Positions 1 through 4,486 of a stretch of 11,032 bases of DNA are shown here, in pieces. Origin of the DNA: Microcystis sp. T1-4 (GTDB lineage: Bacteria; Cyanobacteriota; Cyanobacteriia; Cyanobacteriales; Microcystaceae); the NCBI RefSeq assembly GCF_000297435.1, contig NZ_CAIP01000434.1, positions 1 through 11,032 of the forward strand, in the 5' to 3' direction. Numbering within the stretch: position 1 is the first letter of the stretch; each line of letters opens with the position of its first letter. The notes under the pieces are model-generated. The model was not told the DNA's origin. It did no database searches and saw only the letters and a program-made list of their open reading frames with translations. A program made the translations under genes and the position numbers.

Positions 1-51
1 ATTAAGTGTGACATAATCACAGTTTCGCATTTAACCTTCATAAGATGGAAT

Positions 52-237
52 ATGAATATCATTGACGCTTTAAATCTCAAAAACCCCCAAGATTACCCTT
101 CTAGAGAAGCTTATCAGCAAGACGTTGTCAAAGCGGTACAGGTATTAATGCGTTTAGGTATTATGGATAGTCCCTCGGCCGATTTAACCGCTTCCCTAGA
201 CTCTATCCTTGAGAAATTACAAGAGGATGAAGGATGA
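52..237 (+). CDS. Small hypothetical protein (61 aa)
   Basis: I do not recognise this protein. It is short, acidic toward the C-terminus, and reads as mostly helical, with no cysteine, signal peptide or membrane segment. The ATG at 52 has only a weak upstream purine stretch (AAGATGGAA). The frame is open back to base 1, so a longer protein starting outside the window is possible. Its 3' end overlaps the next gene by 11 bases if that gene starts at its ATG at 227, which suggests the two are co-translated. The pair sits at the edge of a region rich in toxin-antitoxin genes and could be another such module, but nothing in the residues shows this. Confidence 0.5.
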   Translation: MNIIDALNLKNPQDYPSREAYQQDVVKAVQVLMRLGIMDSPSADLTASLDSILEKLQEDEG

Positions 238-394
238 ACTGGCTATCTACGGTAGAAAACGCAGTAAACAAGAAATTATCGCCGATTTAAAGCAAGTTAA
301 TAGTGAAATTGCCGAACTCGATCGAGAAATAGCTGACTTAGAATGGCAAATTGCCCTCAAAAAAGCTGAAATATCTGTTAATGAGGCATCTTAG
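227..394 (+). CDS. Small coiled-coil hypothetical protein (55 aa)
   Basis: Family unknown. From about residue 13 to 50 the protein is a charged heptad-like helix (KQEIIADLKQVNSEIAELD, then alternating I/L and E/K/R positions), so a short coiled coil is likely. I chose the ATG at 227, which gives an 11-base overlap with the upstream gene and a purine-rich GAGAAA at 211-216. A TTG at 209 in the same frame would add six residues (MRNYKR). The overlap implies translational coupling. The gene ends 58 bases before the convergent toxin gene; the gap holds a T-run (GGGTTTTTT) but no clear hairpin. Confidence 0.5.
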   Translation: MKDELAIYGRKRSKQEIIADLKQVNSEIAELDREIADLEWQIALKKAEISVNEAS

Positions 395-452
395 GGTTTT
401 TTATCTTGATTCTGTTTCGGTTTCTCCAAACTGAGCGCAATAATCATCCGCA

Positions 453-734
453 CTAATAAACTTCATCGTGAGTCCCAATTGACTCCAAAAGAATTGCCTG
501 TTTCTGCTCATATTCAACGAATTTAAAGACAATTCTTAAATCATAGCCGACACTACAAGCATAAGAATCTTTAAGCTCCCCTTTTAATTTGTGGGTTCTT
601 AATCGAGGTTGAAATGGATCTACGGATAATAAAGCTAAAGTTTCTTGGATATTTTGAGCTAAAAAAGCCTGTTTTTTCACAATTTTTCGAGCATTTCTAA
701 TAAATATATTGGAGCGTAATAAAACAAAATTCAC
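453..734 (-). CDS. RelE/YafQ-type mRNA interferase toxin
   Basis: A 93-residue protein of the RelE/ParE superfamily, closest by eye to the YafQ/StbE-type toxins that cut mRNA on the ribosome. Visible family features are the basic N-terminal helical half, the central HKLKGEL segment, the strand pattern SVGYDLRIVFKF, and the C-terminal GTHDEVY with a histidine near the end, as in YafQ-like enzymes. The start codon is GTG and overlaps the antitoxin stop in GTGA (4 bp). A strong GGAGG lies at 745-749, inside the antitoxin gene and 10 bases before the GTG, so toxin translation is coupled to antitoxin translation. No truncation is visible, and the length is normal for the family. The exact subfamily and the catalytic residues are inferred, not tested. 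Confidence 0.82.
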   Translation of the reverse strand: MNFVLLRSNIFIRNARKIVKKQAFLAQNIQETLALLSVDPFQPRLRTHKLKGELKDSYACSVGYDLRIVFKFVEYEQKQAILLESIGTHDEVY

Positions 735-946
735 GAAAGGATTTCCTCCATGATTTGTTCAGGTGTCAGGGGTTGACATTGACCTTGTGCAAATTCTTGT
801 TGAGCTTCTTGAACATCTCTAAACAACTCTGTTCTTTTTTGATCTCGAAGACGATTCTGTAAAATATGAATGAGATTTTCTTGATCTTCAAGGGGAAGTT
901 GCTCGGCTGCTTCTAAAATCTCTGCAAAGGTTGTTTGTATTGCCAT
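731..946 (-). CDS. Antitoxin of the RelE/YafQ-type module
   Basis: A 71-residue acidic protein encoded immediately upstream of the RelE-like toxin with a 4-bp overlap, the usual antitoxin-first arrangement. The N-terminal half (LEAAEQLPLEDQENLIHIL) matches the general pattern of short cyanobacterial antitoxins, where a helix containing LP.EDQ..L precedes a charged helix. The C-terminal QPLTPEQIMEEIL would be the toxin-wrapping segment. No separate DNA-binding fold is obvious, although such antitoxins commonly repress their own operon. The start is ATG at 946 with AGGA just upstream (949-952); a near-consensus promoter lies about 80 bases further upstream. The assignment rests mainly on context and overall pattern. 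Confidence 0.75.
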   Translation of the reverse strand: MAIQTTFAEILEAAEQLPLEDQENLIHILQNRLRDQKRTELFRDVQEAQQEFAQGQCQPLTPEQIMEEILS

Positions 947-1245
947 TTTCCTAAGGGGCGATCAATTAAACTATCTAGAATTTACAATCAAGGCTAAAAA
1001 TAGCGAGAGTTAACGCATAAACATTCATTATATCGATATTTTTTGTCTAGTCAACCCAGAGAACAAAAAAACAGAAACTTGACCTATATTCACTGGGTAG
1101 AGAATGTTATCTAGAAACATTCCCGACATTTCCGAGAATGGCCAAGGGTTGCTGATTTTTTTCTTAACCACAAAGAGACAAAGGACACAAAGAGAGGGAG
1201 TAAGGGATTTCCACCACTCTCAGAGCGCCAAGAGAGCCGAATCAT
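947..1245. other. Intergenic region between the toxin-antitoxin and ndhS operons
   Basis: No gene is seen. The region contains the promoter at 1027-1054, a small palindrome at 1102-1122, and a stretch at 1165-1197 with the CACAAAGAGA/CAAAGGACA motif. That motif resembles the ACCACAAAGGCACAAAG-type intergenic repeat found in many bacteria. A weak CTCTC/GAGAG inverted repeat at 1217-1236, just past the end of the HAS-barrel gene, has no U-run on the expected side, so I do not call a terminator. Confidence 0.5.
1027..1054 (-). promoter_or_regulatory. Sigma-70-type promoter of the RelE-type operon
   Basis: On the minus strand, TTGACT (1054-1049) and TATAAT (1032-1027) are separated by 16 bases. 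This predicts a start near 1020 and a leader of about 75 bases before the antitoxin ATG at 946. Upstream of it, a 7-bp inverted repeat GAATGTT/AACATTC (1102-1108 and 1116-1122) overlaps one of two copies of TATCTAGAA (972-980 and 1108-1116). These flank the promoter and could be autoregulatory half-sites, which is inference. Confidence 0.6.
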
Positions 1246-1920
1246 CTAAGGACTAATATGAATTTGACTGAGAATATAACGCAAGCGATCATAATCATCT
1301 TTAAGTAAAACACTTAACTGTCTGCCTACATTCACTAACCATTGTCGATCGGCTTGACGCAATTGATACATCTGACGGATAGAAGCAGCTGCCAAAGCTT
1401 CCACGGGAGTATTTTTGACCTGTAATAAAATTCGTAAAAAGTCTAATTGTTCACTAAAATAAACCACTTCTAACGACTCACATTGATAAACCGCCTGATG
1501 AATTTGTGGGGGACGGGGAGGAATATATTGATAGATATAACCTCGCCCGGCACCATTGCCATTAAATTGTCCGGGTAAGGTTTCAAAACCGACAATAGTT
1601 GCCCGAAATTCCGTTTTTAACATAGCGAAAATCTGCGGCTGTTGTTCCCGCAATTCAGCCAAAGATAACCCCAAAGCTCTAGCGCGATGTACCGAATCGA
1701 TGGGTGCAGTGGTGGCAAAGGTGACAATCCCAAAAATCTTATTACCCGTTTCTTCATCGTAGGCTTTCACCCAACTACCAAAAGCAGGCATAAAAGGGAA
1801 GTTTAACTCCTCTGGTTCCAAACATTGCGCCAAAAACTCGGTCGTCGTCGTCTCGATAACTTCGGCGATATGATCGGGATGGCGGTTATCCGTGGCCAAT
1901 TGCGGTAAGGGTGGACGCAT
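1246..1920 (-). CDS. HAS-barrel domain protein, conserved in cyanobacteria
   Basis: A 224-residue soluble protein matching a cyanobacterial family annotated as HAS-barrel domain-containing. HAS barrels are small beta barrels related to those of HerA helicases and the F1 ATP synthase N-terminus. Residues about 15-135 form the barrel-like part (HPDHIAEVIETTTTEF, the FGSWVKAYD strand, TTAPIDSVHRARALG). Residues 137-224 look helical, with a basic C-terminal stretch (LRQADRQWLVNVGRQLSVLLKDDYDRLR). No ATPase motifs are present, so it is not itself HerA. The ATG at 1920 is 2 bases after the ndhS stop, so the two are almost certainly co-transcribed; whether it works with NDH-1 is unknown. The C-terminus is complete, ending in TAG at 1248-1246. 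Confidence 0.72.
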   Translation of the reverse strand: MRPPLPQLATDNRHPDHIAEVIETTTTEFLAQCLEPEELNFPFMPAFGSWVKAYDEETGNKIFGIVTFATTAPIDSVHRARALGLSLAELREQQPQIFAMLKTEFRATIVGFETLPGQFNGNGAGRGYIYQYIPPRPPQIHQAVYQCESLEVVYFSEQLDFLRILLQVKNTPVEALAAASIRQMYQLRQADRQWLVNVGRQLSVLLKDDYDRLRYILSQIHISP

Positions 1921-1922
1921 GG

Positions 1923-2117
1923 TTATTTTTTGCCTTTAGCCGGGGCAATAATTACTTCTTCTAATTCCGAGAGATTAAAGGTGACTAACTTATCCCAGTT
2001 ACCCCCCTCAAAAAGAACGGCCACTTTCCCATCGCTTAAACGCTGGGCTAAACCTTCAAATTTATAATAGGTATCATCGGGATTGGTGACTCGAACGGTA
2101 CTACCTGGCAAAATCAT
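1923..2117 (-). CDS. ndhS: NAD(P)H-quinone oxidoreductase (NDH-1) subunit S
   Basis: A 64-residue protein with the NdhS signature: MILPGSTVRVTNPDDTYY at the N-terminus, then FEGLAQRLSDGKVAVLFEGG and NWDKLVTFNLSELEEV. It is an SH3-like barrel. In cyanobacterial and plant NDH-1, NdhS (CRR31 in plants) sits on the stromal/cytoplasmic arm and helps dock reduced ferredoxin, supporting cyclic electron flow around photosystem I. The length is normal for cyanobacterial NdhS. The C-terminal tail (APAKGKK) is basic and variable. The start at 2117 is fixed by the conserved N-terminus. No Shine-Dalgarno sequence is visible; the predicted transcription start is only about 9 bases upstream, so initiation may be near-leaderless. 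It is the first gene of a two-gene operon. Confidence 0.92.
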   Translation of the reverse strand: MILPGSTVRVTNPDDTYYKFEGLAQRLSDGKVAVLFEGGNWDKLVTFNLSELEEVIIAPAKGKK

Positions 2118-2132
2118 AGGATTGACGACGAA

Positions 2133-2161
2133 ATTATAATTACTGTCTCTTAGCTTATCAA
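2133..2161 (-). promoter_or_regulatory. Promoter of the ndhS operon
   Basis: On the minus strand, TTGATA (2161-2156) and TATAAT (2138-2133) are separated by exactly 17 bases, a near-consensus housekeeping sigma-factor promoter. The start would fall near 2126, about 9 bases before the ndhS ATG. No operator palindrome is evident. Confidence 0.72.
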
Positions 2162-2241
2162 AAATTAGTGATCAGGGAGTCGTGACTTACCCCTACCTTC
2201 TGTTATCCTTCTTAGGCAATACGTCCCTGTTCTCTACCCGA

Positions 2242-2325
2242 TCAGGCGATCGCAATTCGTTCCTCAGGCGACAATTGTTGTACTGCTTAAATAAGCTGTT
2301 CTAAAGTTAAGGGAATGGTTCCCAT
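2242..2325 (-). pseudogene. Degraded small antitoxin gene
   Basis: Reading the minus strand from ATG at 2325 gives MGTIPLTLEQLI, a stop (TAA, 2289-2287), then in the same frame AVQQLSPEERIAIA and a second stop (TGA, 2244-2242). Together this matches the beginning of a common cyanobacterial antitoxin type with the pattern TIPLTLEQLIEAV..LSPEERIAIA. Two nonsense changes without a frame change point to recent inactivation. No toxin reading frame follows: the next 80 bases lead into the ndhS promoter, so the partner toxin is lost. The HIP1 site at 2246-2253 lies in the coding remnant. The family match is from memory of the pattern. Confidence 0.65.
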
Positions 2326-2554
2326 CGATTTTGCTTTAATAATTTATAATTTGCTCTATTCAACCCTCAACCCCAGCCACAGGTGAGCGCACTAACTCGT
2401 AGGGTGAGCTTTTCGATAGCGTAACTCACCAATTTAATAATAAAGTTAGTGCGTGGGGCGCCGATTGTTAATTTGAGTTTTTATCAGAAATTATCGCCGC
2501 AAACACGCACCCTACAAGATCGGTGTACTGCTAGGCAGTGCCTTCGGCATCGCA
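2326..2554. other. Gene-free stretch dominated by a repeat
   Basis: Between the dead antitoxin and hicA there is no coding capacity I can support. The stretch holds an AT-rich part (2326-2398), a divergent copy of the multi-hairpin element (2399-2515) and the left copy of the 32-bp direct repeat beginning at 2525. Confidence 0.5.
2399..2515. repeat. MITE-like palindromic element, divergent copy A
   Basis: A 117-bp element with terminal inverted repeat GTAGGGTG (2399-2406) and CACCCTAC (2508-2515). The inside matches the elements at 4725-4813 and 4831-4945: AATTTAATAATAAAGTT, GATTGTTAATT, and ATTATCGCCGC are shared, but the inner hairpin arms are decayed (CGTAACTCACCAA against TTAGTGCGTGGGG). 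It is followed by AAGATC, like other repeats in the window. There is no coding capacity, so any movement would need a transposase elsewhere. Confidence 0.7.
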
Positions 2555-2556
2555 CT
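2525..2556. repeat. 32-bp direct repeat, left copy (abuts hicA stop)
   Basis: Matches 3000-3031 at 28 of 32 positions in the same orientation (shared core GGCAGTGCCTTC or CGCAGTGCCTTC, then CATCGCACT). The hicA stop codon (2557-2555) lies at its inner edge. Together the two copies bracket the hicBA module. Confidence 0.72.
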
Positions 2557-2734
2557 ATTGAGCATTCAGGTTTCTGAGAATTTTTTGTGCTAAAAATTCT
2601 TTGATTTCTGTATGTCGTGGTACAGCTTCAATCACCCCAGTTTGAGGGTTAATCCAAAGAGAATGAGAAGCGCCCTCTCGCTTAAGATAACAACCAGCTT
2701 TCCGCAACTTTTTTTCTAATTCTTGACGTTTCAT
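2555..2734 (-). CDS. hicA: HicA-family toxin (59 aa)
   Basis: A very short gene, read from ATG at 2734 to TAG at 2557-2555. The protein starts MKRQELEKKLRKAGCYLKRE and contains GASHSLWINP (residues 21-30) and AVPRHTEIK (37-45). This is the HicA fold, a dsRNA-binding-like domain that acts as a ribosome-dependent or ribosome-independent mRNA interferase. The histidine at residue 24 in G-x-S-H is the expected catalytic position. The length is typical for HicA. The start overlaps the hicB stop in ATGA, so translation is coupled. Here the antitoxin gene comes first. The gene ends exactly where a 32-bp repeat begins, so its last residues may have been altered by that junction, although the conserved core is intact. 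Confidence 0.85.
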   Translation of the reverse strand: MKRQELEKKLRKAGCYLKREGASHSLWINPQTGVIEAVPRHTEIKEFLAQKILRNLNAQ

Positions 2735-2949
2735 GGAATGGAAATTGTCTCCTCGATCGCTTCTTTTGGTAGTCCTCGACGAATATCAGCTAAACGATCT
2801 TCAAAAATTAGTTGAATAGCACTTTTTAAGCTTTCTTTGGCTTCTTCAATGGTTTCTCCTTGACCATTTGCACCTAGTACTTCAGGACAAATCGCCCAGT
2901 ATCCCCCTTCTGTTGCTGCTTCAATGATGGCGGTAAATTCTCCTTTCAT
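2731..2949 (-). CDS. hicB: HicB-family antitoxin
   Basis: A 72-residue protein with the short HicB pattern: an N-terminal strand (GEFTAIIEAATEGGYWAICPEV), a G-x-G turn (GANGQGET), and the helix TIEEAKESLKSAIQLIF. This partial RNase-H-like fold binds and blocks HicA. There is no room for the C-terminal helix-turn-helix or ribbon-helix-helix domain found in longer HicB proteins, so how the operon is repressed is unclear. The start at ATG 2949 is supported by AAAGGAG (2962-2956) seven bases upstream. The gene overlaps hicA by 4 bp. Upstream lies a duplicated 16-mer that may form part of the promoter or operator. Confidence 0.87.
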   Translation of the reverse strand: MKGEFTAIIEAATEGGYWAICPEVLGANGQGETIEEAKESLKSAIQLIFEDRLADIRRGLPKEAIEETISIP

Positions 2950-2962
2950 GACAATCTCCTTT

Positions 2963-2997
2963 GATAATTTATGAATTATTCGATAATTTATGAATTA
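2963..2997 (-). promoter_or_regulatory. Duplicated 16-mer in front of hicB
   Basis: GATAATTTATGAATTA occurs perfectly at 2963-2978 and 2982-2997 (period 19), 14-48 bases upstream of the hicB ATG. On the coding strand each copy reads TAATTCATAAATTATC and contains a possible -10-like AT segment. Two direct copies about two helical turns apart could be operator half-sites for HicBA or simply a tandem duplication of the promoter; the role is inferred. Confidence 0.45.
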
Positions 2998-2999
2998 GC

Positions 3000-3031
3000 G
3001 TGCTGCTACGCAGTGCCTTCAACATCGCACT
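3000..3031. repeat. 32-bp direct repeat, right copy
   Basis: Second copy of the repeat at 2525-2556 (28 of 32 identical), placed just upstream of the hicB promoter region. It contains CTGCTACGCAG, a small palindromic core that is imperfect in the left copy. The spacing between copies is 475 bp, almost exactly the hicBA module. Confidence 0.72.
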
Positions 3032-3065
3032 CTCAATCAAAATATCACAAGATCACGACACAAGA

Positions 3066-3140
3066 TTAGAGCATCATGGGGATGATGTTGGGTTGAGTAC
3101 CCATCACCCAACCTACAAGATCAGGCGATCGCACTGATAT
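3066..3140. repeat. Palindromic repeat C running into the DUF4926-like gene
   Basis: Contains GGGGATGATGTTGGGTT (3078-3094), a 17-mer found again at 3932-3948; an inverted pair GTTGGGT (3087-3093) / ACCCAAC (3106-3112); the shared end CTACAAGATC (3113-3122); and GGCGATCGCACTGA with a HIP1 site (3125-3132), which recurs at 4007-4020. It supplies the last ~21 codons and the stop of the DUF4926-like gene. Confidence 0.68.
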
Positions 3141-3368
3141 TGATTGAGAAGAAATAACAATAAATTGTTCAGGAGATAAAATTACATTTTCATAAGTAAA
3201 ACCACCAATGACTTTAGGACTAGAAATCATTAAATCAATAGCGTATGCTTCAGGATTAGGATAGCATTCAACTATTGCACCAATTGTTCCTTTAGGAATG
3301 ATTAAATCTGAAAAATCGGCGGTTAGATCTATTAAAGTTTGAATCGAATCATTAATTTTTGCTTTCAT
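3066..3368 (-). CDS. DUF4926-like protein, candidate antitoxin or immunity partner
   Basis: A 100-residue protein with a small SH3-like beta pattern. Residues 7-75 (IQTLIDLTADF, IIPKGTIGAIVECYPNPEAYAIDL, VILSPEQFIVI) resemble DUF4926, where a short KGT-GTIVE-Y--PEAYEVEF core is typical. DUF4926 genes are, as I recall, often found beside DUF6883 genes, as here. The start at ATG 3368 has AAAGGAG nine bases upstream, overlapping the stop region of the previous gene (14-bp gap), so the two are one operon. Residues about 80-100 (RSPDLVGWVMGTQ...) are encoded by an intergenic-type repeat (3066-3134), so the natural C-terminus was probably near residue 75-79. Family call is by pattern; the antitoxin role is inference. 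Confidence 0.62.
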   Translation of the reverse strand: MKAKINDSIQTLIDLTADFSDLIIPKGTIGAIVECYPNPEAYAIDLMISSPKVIGGFTYENVILSPEQFIVISSQSISVRSPDLVGWVMGTQPNIIPMML

Positions 3369-3382
3369 TATGTTTTGCTCCT

Positions 3383-3769
3383 TTAGCTGTCAACTTCTAA
3401 CCAGTTTGTAATTAATCTAGGAATAATTTTGCCTTGATCTATTTGCCAGATTGTGATTAAATTTCCTTGCCCTCCATTAAAACCTTTGATCCTAATTGTA
3501 ACTTTTAATCTCATACCATAGGGATTATTTTTGCTTTTATAGGCTGGTGCATAAGGTAAAATTTGACGAATTTGTTGAATTATATCTTGAGTTGCAATTT
3601 GACGGCCTTCTTGAGTTTCAACAGAATAACCTATCATGGCAAATCCCATCCATTTTCCTTGATTTTGAGGGTTGTTAGGTTGCAATGAGTAATCGGTAAA
3701 CTTTCGCAATTCTATTTCGGCTTGATCTGCATTTGGTAAGGGATCTCCTTCTTTCCAGCTAATACTCAT
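3383..3769 (-). CDS. DUF6883-like protein, candidate toxin
   Basis: A 128-residue soluble protein. Residues 11-46 (LPNADQAEIELRKFTDYSLQ, then PNNPQNQGKW) resemble DUF6883, in which LPN....I...K...Y.LNP.HP.G..KA..F is typical. That domain also occurs, to my recollection, at the C-termini of polymorphic toxins. The second half (residues 86-128) has a strand-rich pattern ending NLITIWQIDQGKIIPRLIT, as in that family. The usual HP is NP here (N33, P34), while K39 is kept, so it is a divergent member and activity is uncertain. It is the first gene of a two-gene operon with the DUF4926-like gene. The ATG at 3769 has no good ribosome-binding site (TTGTAAT precedes it). A 10-bp inverted repeat lies just upstream. 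Confidence 0.6.
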   Translation of the reverse strand: MSISWKEGDPLPNADQAEIELRKFTDYSLQPNNPQNQGKWMGFAMIGYSVETQEGRQIATQDIIQQIRQILPYAPAYKSKNNPYGMRLKVTIRIKGFNGGQGNLITIWQIDQGKIIPRLITNWLEVDS

Positions 3770-3784
3770 ATTACAATCTTACAA

Positions 3785-3832
3785 ATGCTCTGAATCAAGC
3801 TCTGGGATTAGAGTATCATAATTTCAGAGCAT
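3785..3832 (-). promoter_or_regulatory. Inverted repeat upstream of the DUF6883-like gene
   Basis: ATGCTCTGAA (3785-3794) and TTCAGAGCAT (3823-3832) form a perfect 10-bp inverted repeat with a 28-base gap, 16-63 bases before the start codon. A third partial copy, AGCTCTG, lies at 3799-3805. The placement over the expected promoter suggests operator half-sites for autoregulation. The role is inferred. Confidence 0.45.
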
Positions 3833-4121
3833 AGGGTTAAGATTCCTGATTATATGAGCAAAGATAATAAAAATCATTCGCAGTTTGAGCTAAACGAAGT
3901 GCCACCCAACCCATAACATGAAGAATAATCGGGGGATGATGTTGGGTTTCCGTTGTCAACCCAACTACAAGATCTCATTTTAGCTGAAACAATCCACTAC
4001 AAGATGGGCGATCGCACTGAAGATGATATTTGACCATAATCGCCCTTCAACCCCACCGATAAGCGATCGCTATCCACCTCACCTATAAAATATAAGTAGG
4101 TAGGCGTTAAAAGTTGTCAGA
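3833..4121. other. Gene-free, repeat-rich intergenic stretch
   Basis: No convincing gene is seen. It contains repeat D (3904-3974), a second partial copy of the CTACAAGAT plus GGCGATCGCACTGA unit (3997-4020), and HIP1 sites at 4008 and 4063. An ATG at 3854 opens only a 20-codon frame that ends inside repeat D. Confidence 0.5.
3904..3974. repeat. Palindromic repeat D
   Basis: A nested inverted repeat: ACCCAAC (3904-3910) pairs with GTTGGGT (3941-3947), which in turn can pair with AACCCAAC (3958-3965) around a 9-base loop. It shares the 17-mer at 3932-3948 with repeat C and ends with the same CTACAAGATC (3965-3974). Confidence 0.65.
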
Positions 4122-4188
4122 CACCCCCCTTATCAAGGGGGGCAGGGGGGATCGGCACCCCCCTTATCAAGGGGGGCAGGGGGGATCG
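4122..4188. repeat. Two tandem copies of a G/C-tract hairpin repeat
   Basis: Two identical 33-base units (4122-4154 and 4156-4188, period 34) of the form CACCCCCC-TTATCAA-GGGGGG-CA-GGGGGG-ATCG. Each can form a 6-bp all-G:C hairpin with a 7-base loop. This is a recognisable intergenic repeat type of cyanobacterial genomes. It lies upstream of the second hicB promoter and could insulate or pause transcription; there are only two units and no spacer variation, so it is not CRISPR. Confidence 0.75.
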
Positions 4189-4279
4189 AACCTAAAATCC
4201 ATTTTTAATTTAATTATAACCAGCTACTTACTATAATACCATAATCAAGACAGAAGTTCATCAAATAGGTAATTATCAA
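4189..4279 (+). promoter_or_regulatory. Probable promoter region of the second hicBA
   Basis: An AT-rich leader with TATAAT at 4232-4237. The -35 position (4209-4214, TTTAAT, 17-base gap) is poor, so this may be an activated or weak promoter. A weak AGG (4267-4269) lies 10 bases before the ATG at 4280. Confidence 0.45.
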
Positions 4280-4486
4280 ATGAATTATAAGATTGAAATA
4301 GAACAAGAAGAAGATGGACGATATATTGCTGAAATCGTCGAACTTCCGGGAGTTTTAGTTTATGGCAATAGTCAACAGGAAGCTATTTCTAAAGTTCAAG
4401 CCCTTGCTTTGCGTGTCTTAGCCGATCAACTTGAACAGGGAGAACTTCCAGAAAATCACCTAAATTTATCATTTGTTGCTCTATGA
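4280..4486 (+). CDS. hicB: HicB-family antitoxin (second module)
   Basis: A 68-residue HicB-type protein: N-terminal strand MNYKIEIEQEEDGRYIAEIV, the ELPGVLVYG turn (residues 21-29), and the helix SQQEAISKVQALALRVLADQ, followed by the tail LPENHLNLSF. This is the partial RNase-H-like fold of short HicB antitoxins, with the family's E-LPG signature and no DNA-binding C-terminal domain. It overlaps hicA by ATGA at 4483-4486. It differs clearly from the first HicB in the window (which has the CPEVLGANGQ turn), so the two modules belong to different branches rather than being a recent duplication. Confidence 0.87.
   Translation: MNYKIEIEQEEDGRYIAEIVELPGVLVYGNSQQEAISKVQALALRVLADQLEQGELPENHLNLSFVAL

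Noticed and set aside
7..21. CRP-like site TGTGA...TCACA before the first gene
   Set aside because: The half-sites are separated by 5 bases, whereas CRP-family sites need 6, so I list it only as an inverted repeat.
1217..1236. Terminator after the HAS-barrel gene
   Set aside because: The CTCTC/GAGAG pairing is short with a 10-base loop and no T-run follows on the minus strand.
1556..1762. Plus-strand frame opposite the HAS-barrel gene
   Set aside because: It lies wholly within the conserved minus-strand gene and has no plausible start signal or family pattern.
3854..3916. Possible small gene starting MSKDNKNHSQFELNE on the plus strand
   Set aside because: Only 20 codons, ends inside repeat D, and has no ribosome-binding site; it could be a truncated gene start but cannot be supported.
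4122..4188. Short tandem repeats that might be a CRISPR array
   Set aside because: Only two units with a 1-base junction, no variable spacers, and each unit is itself a hairpin; no cas genes are nearby.
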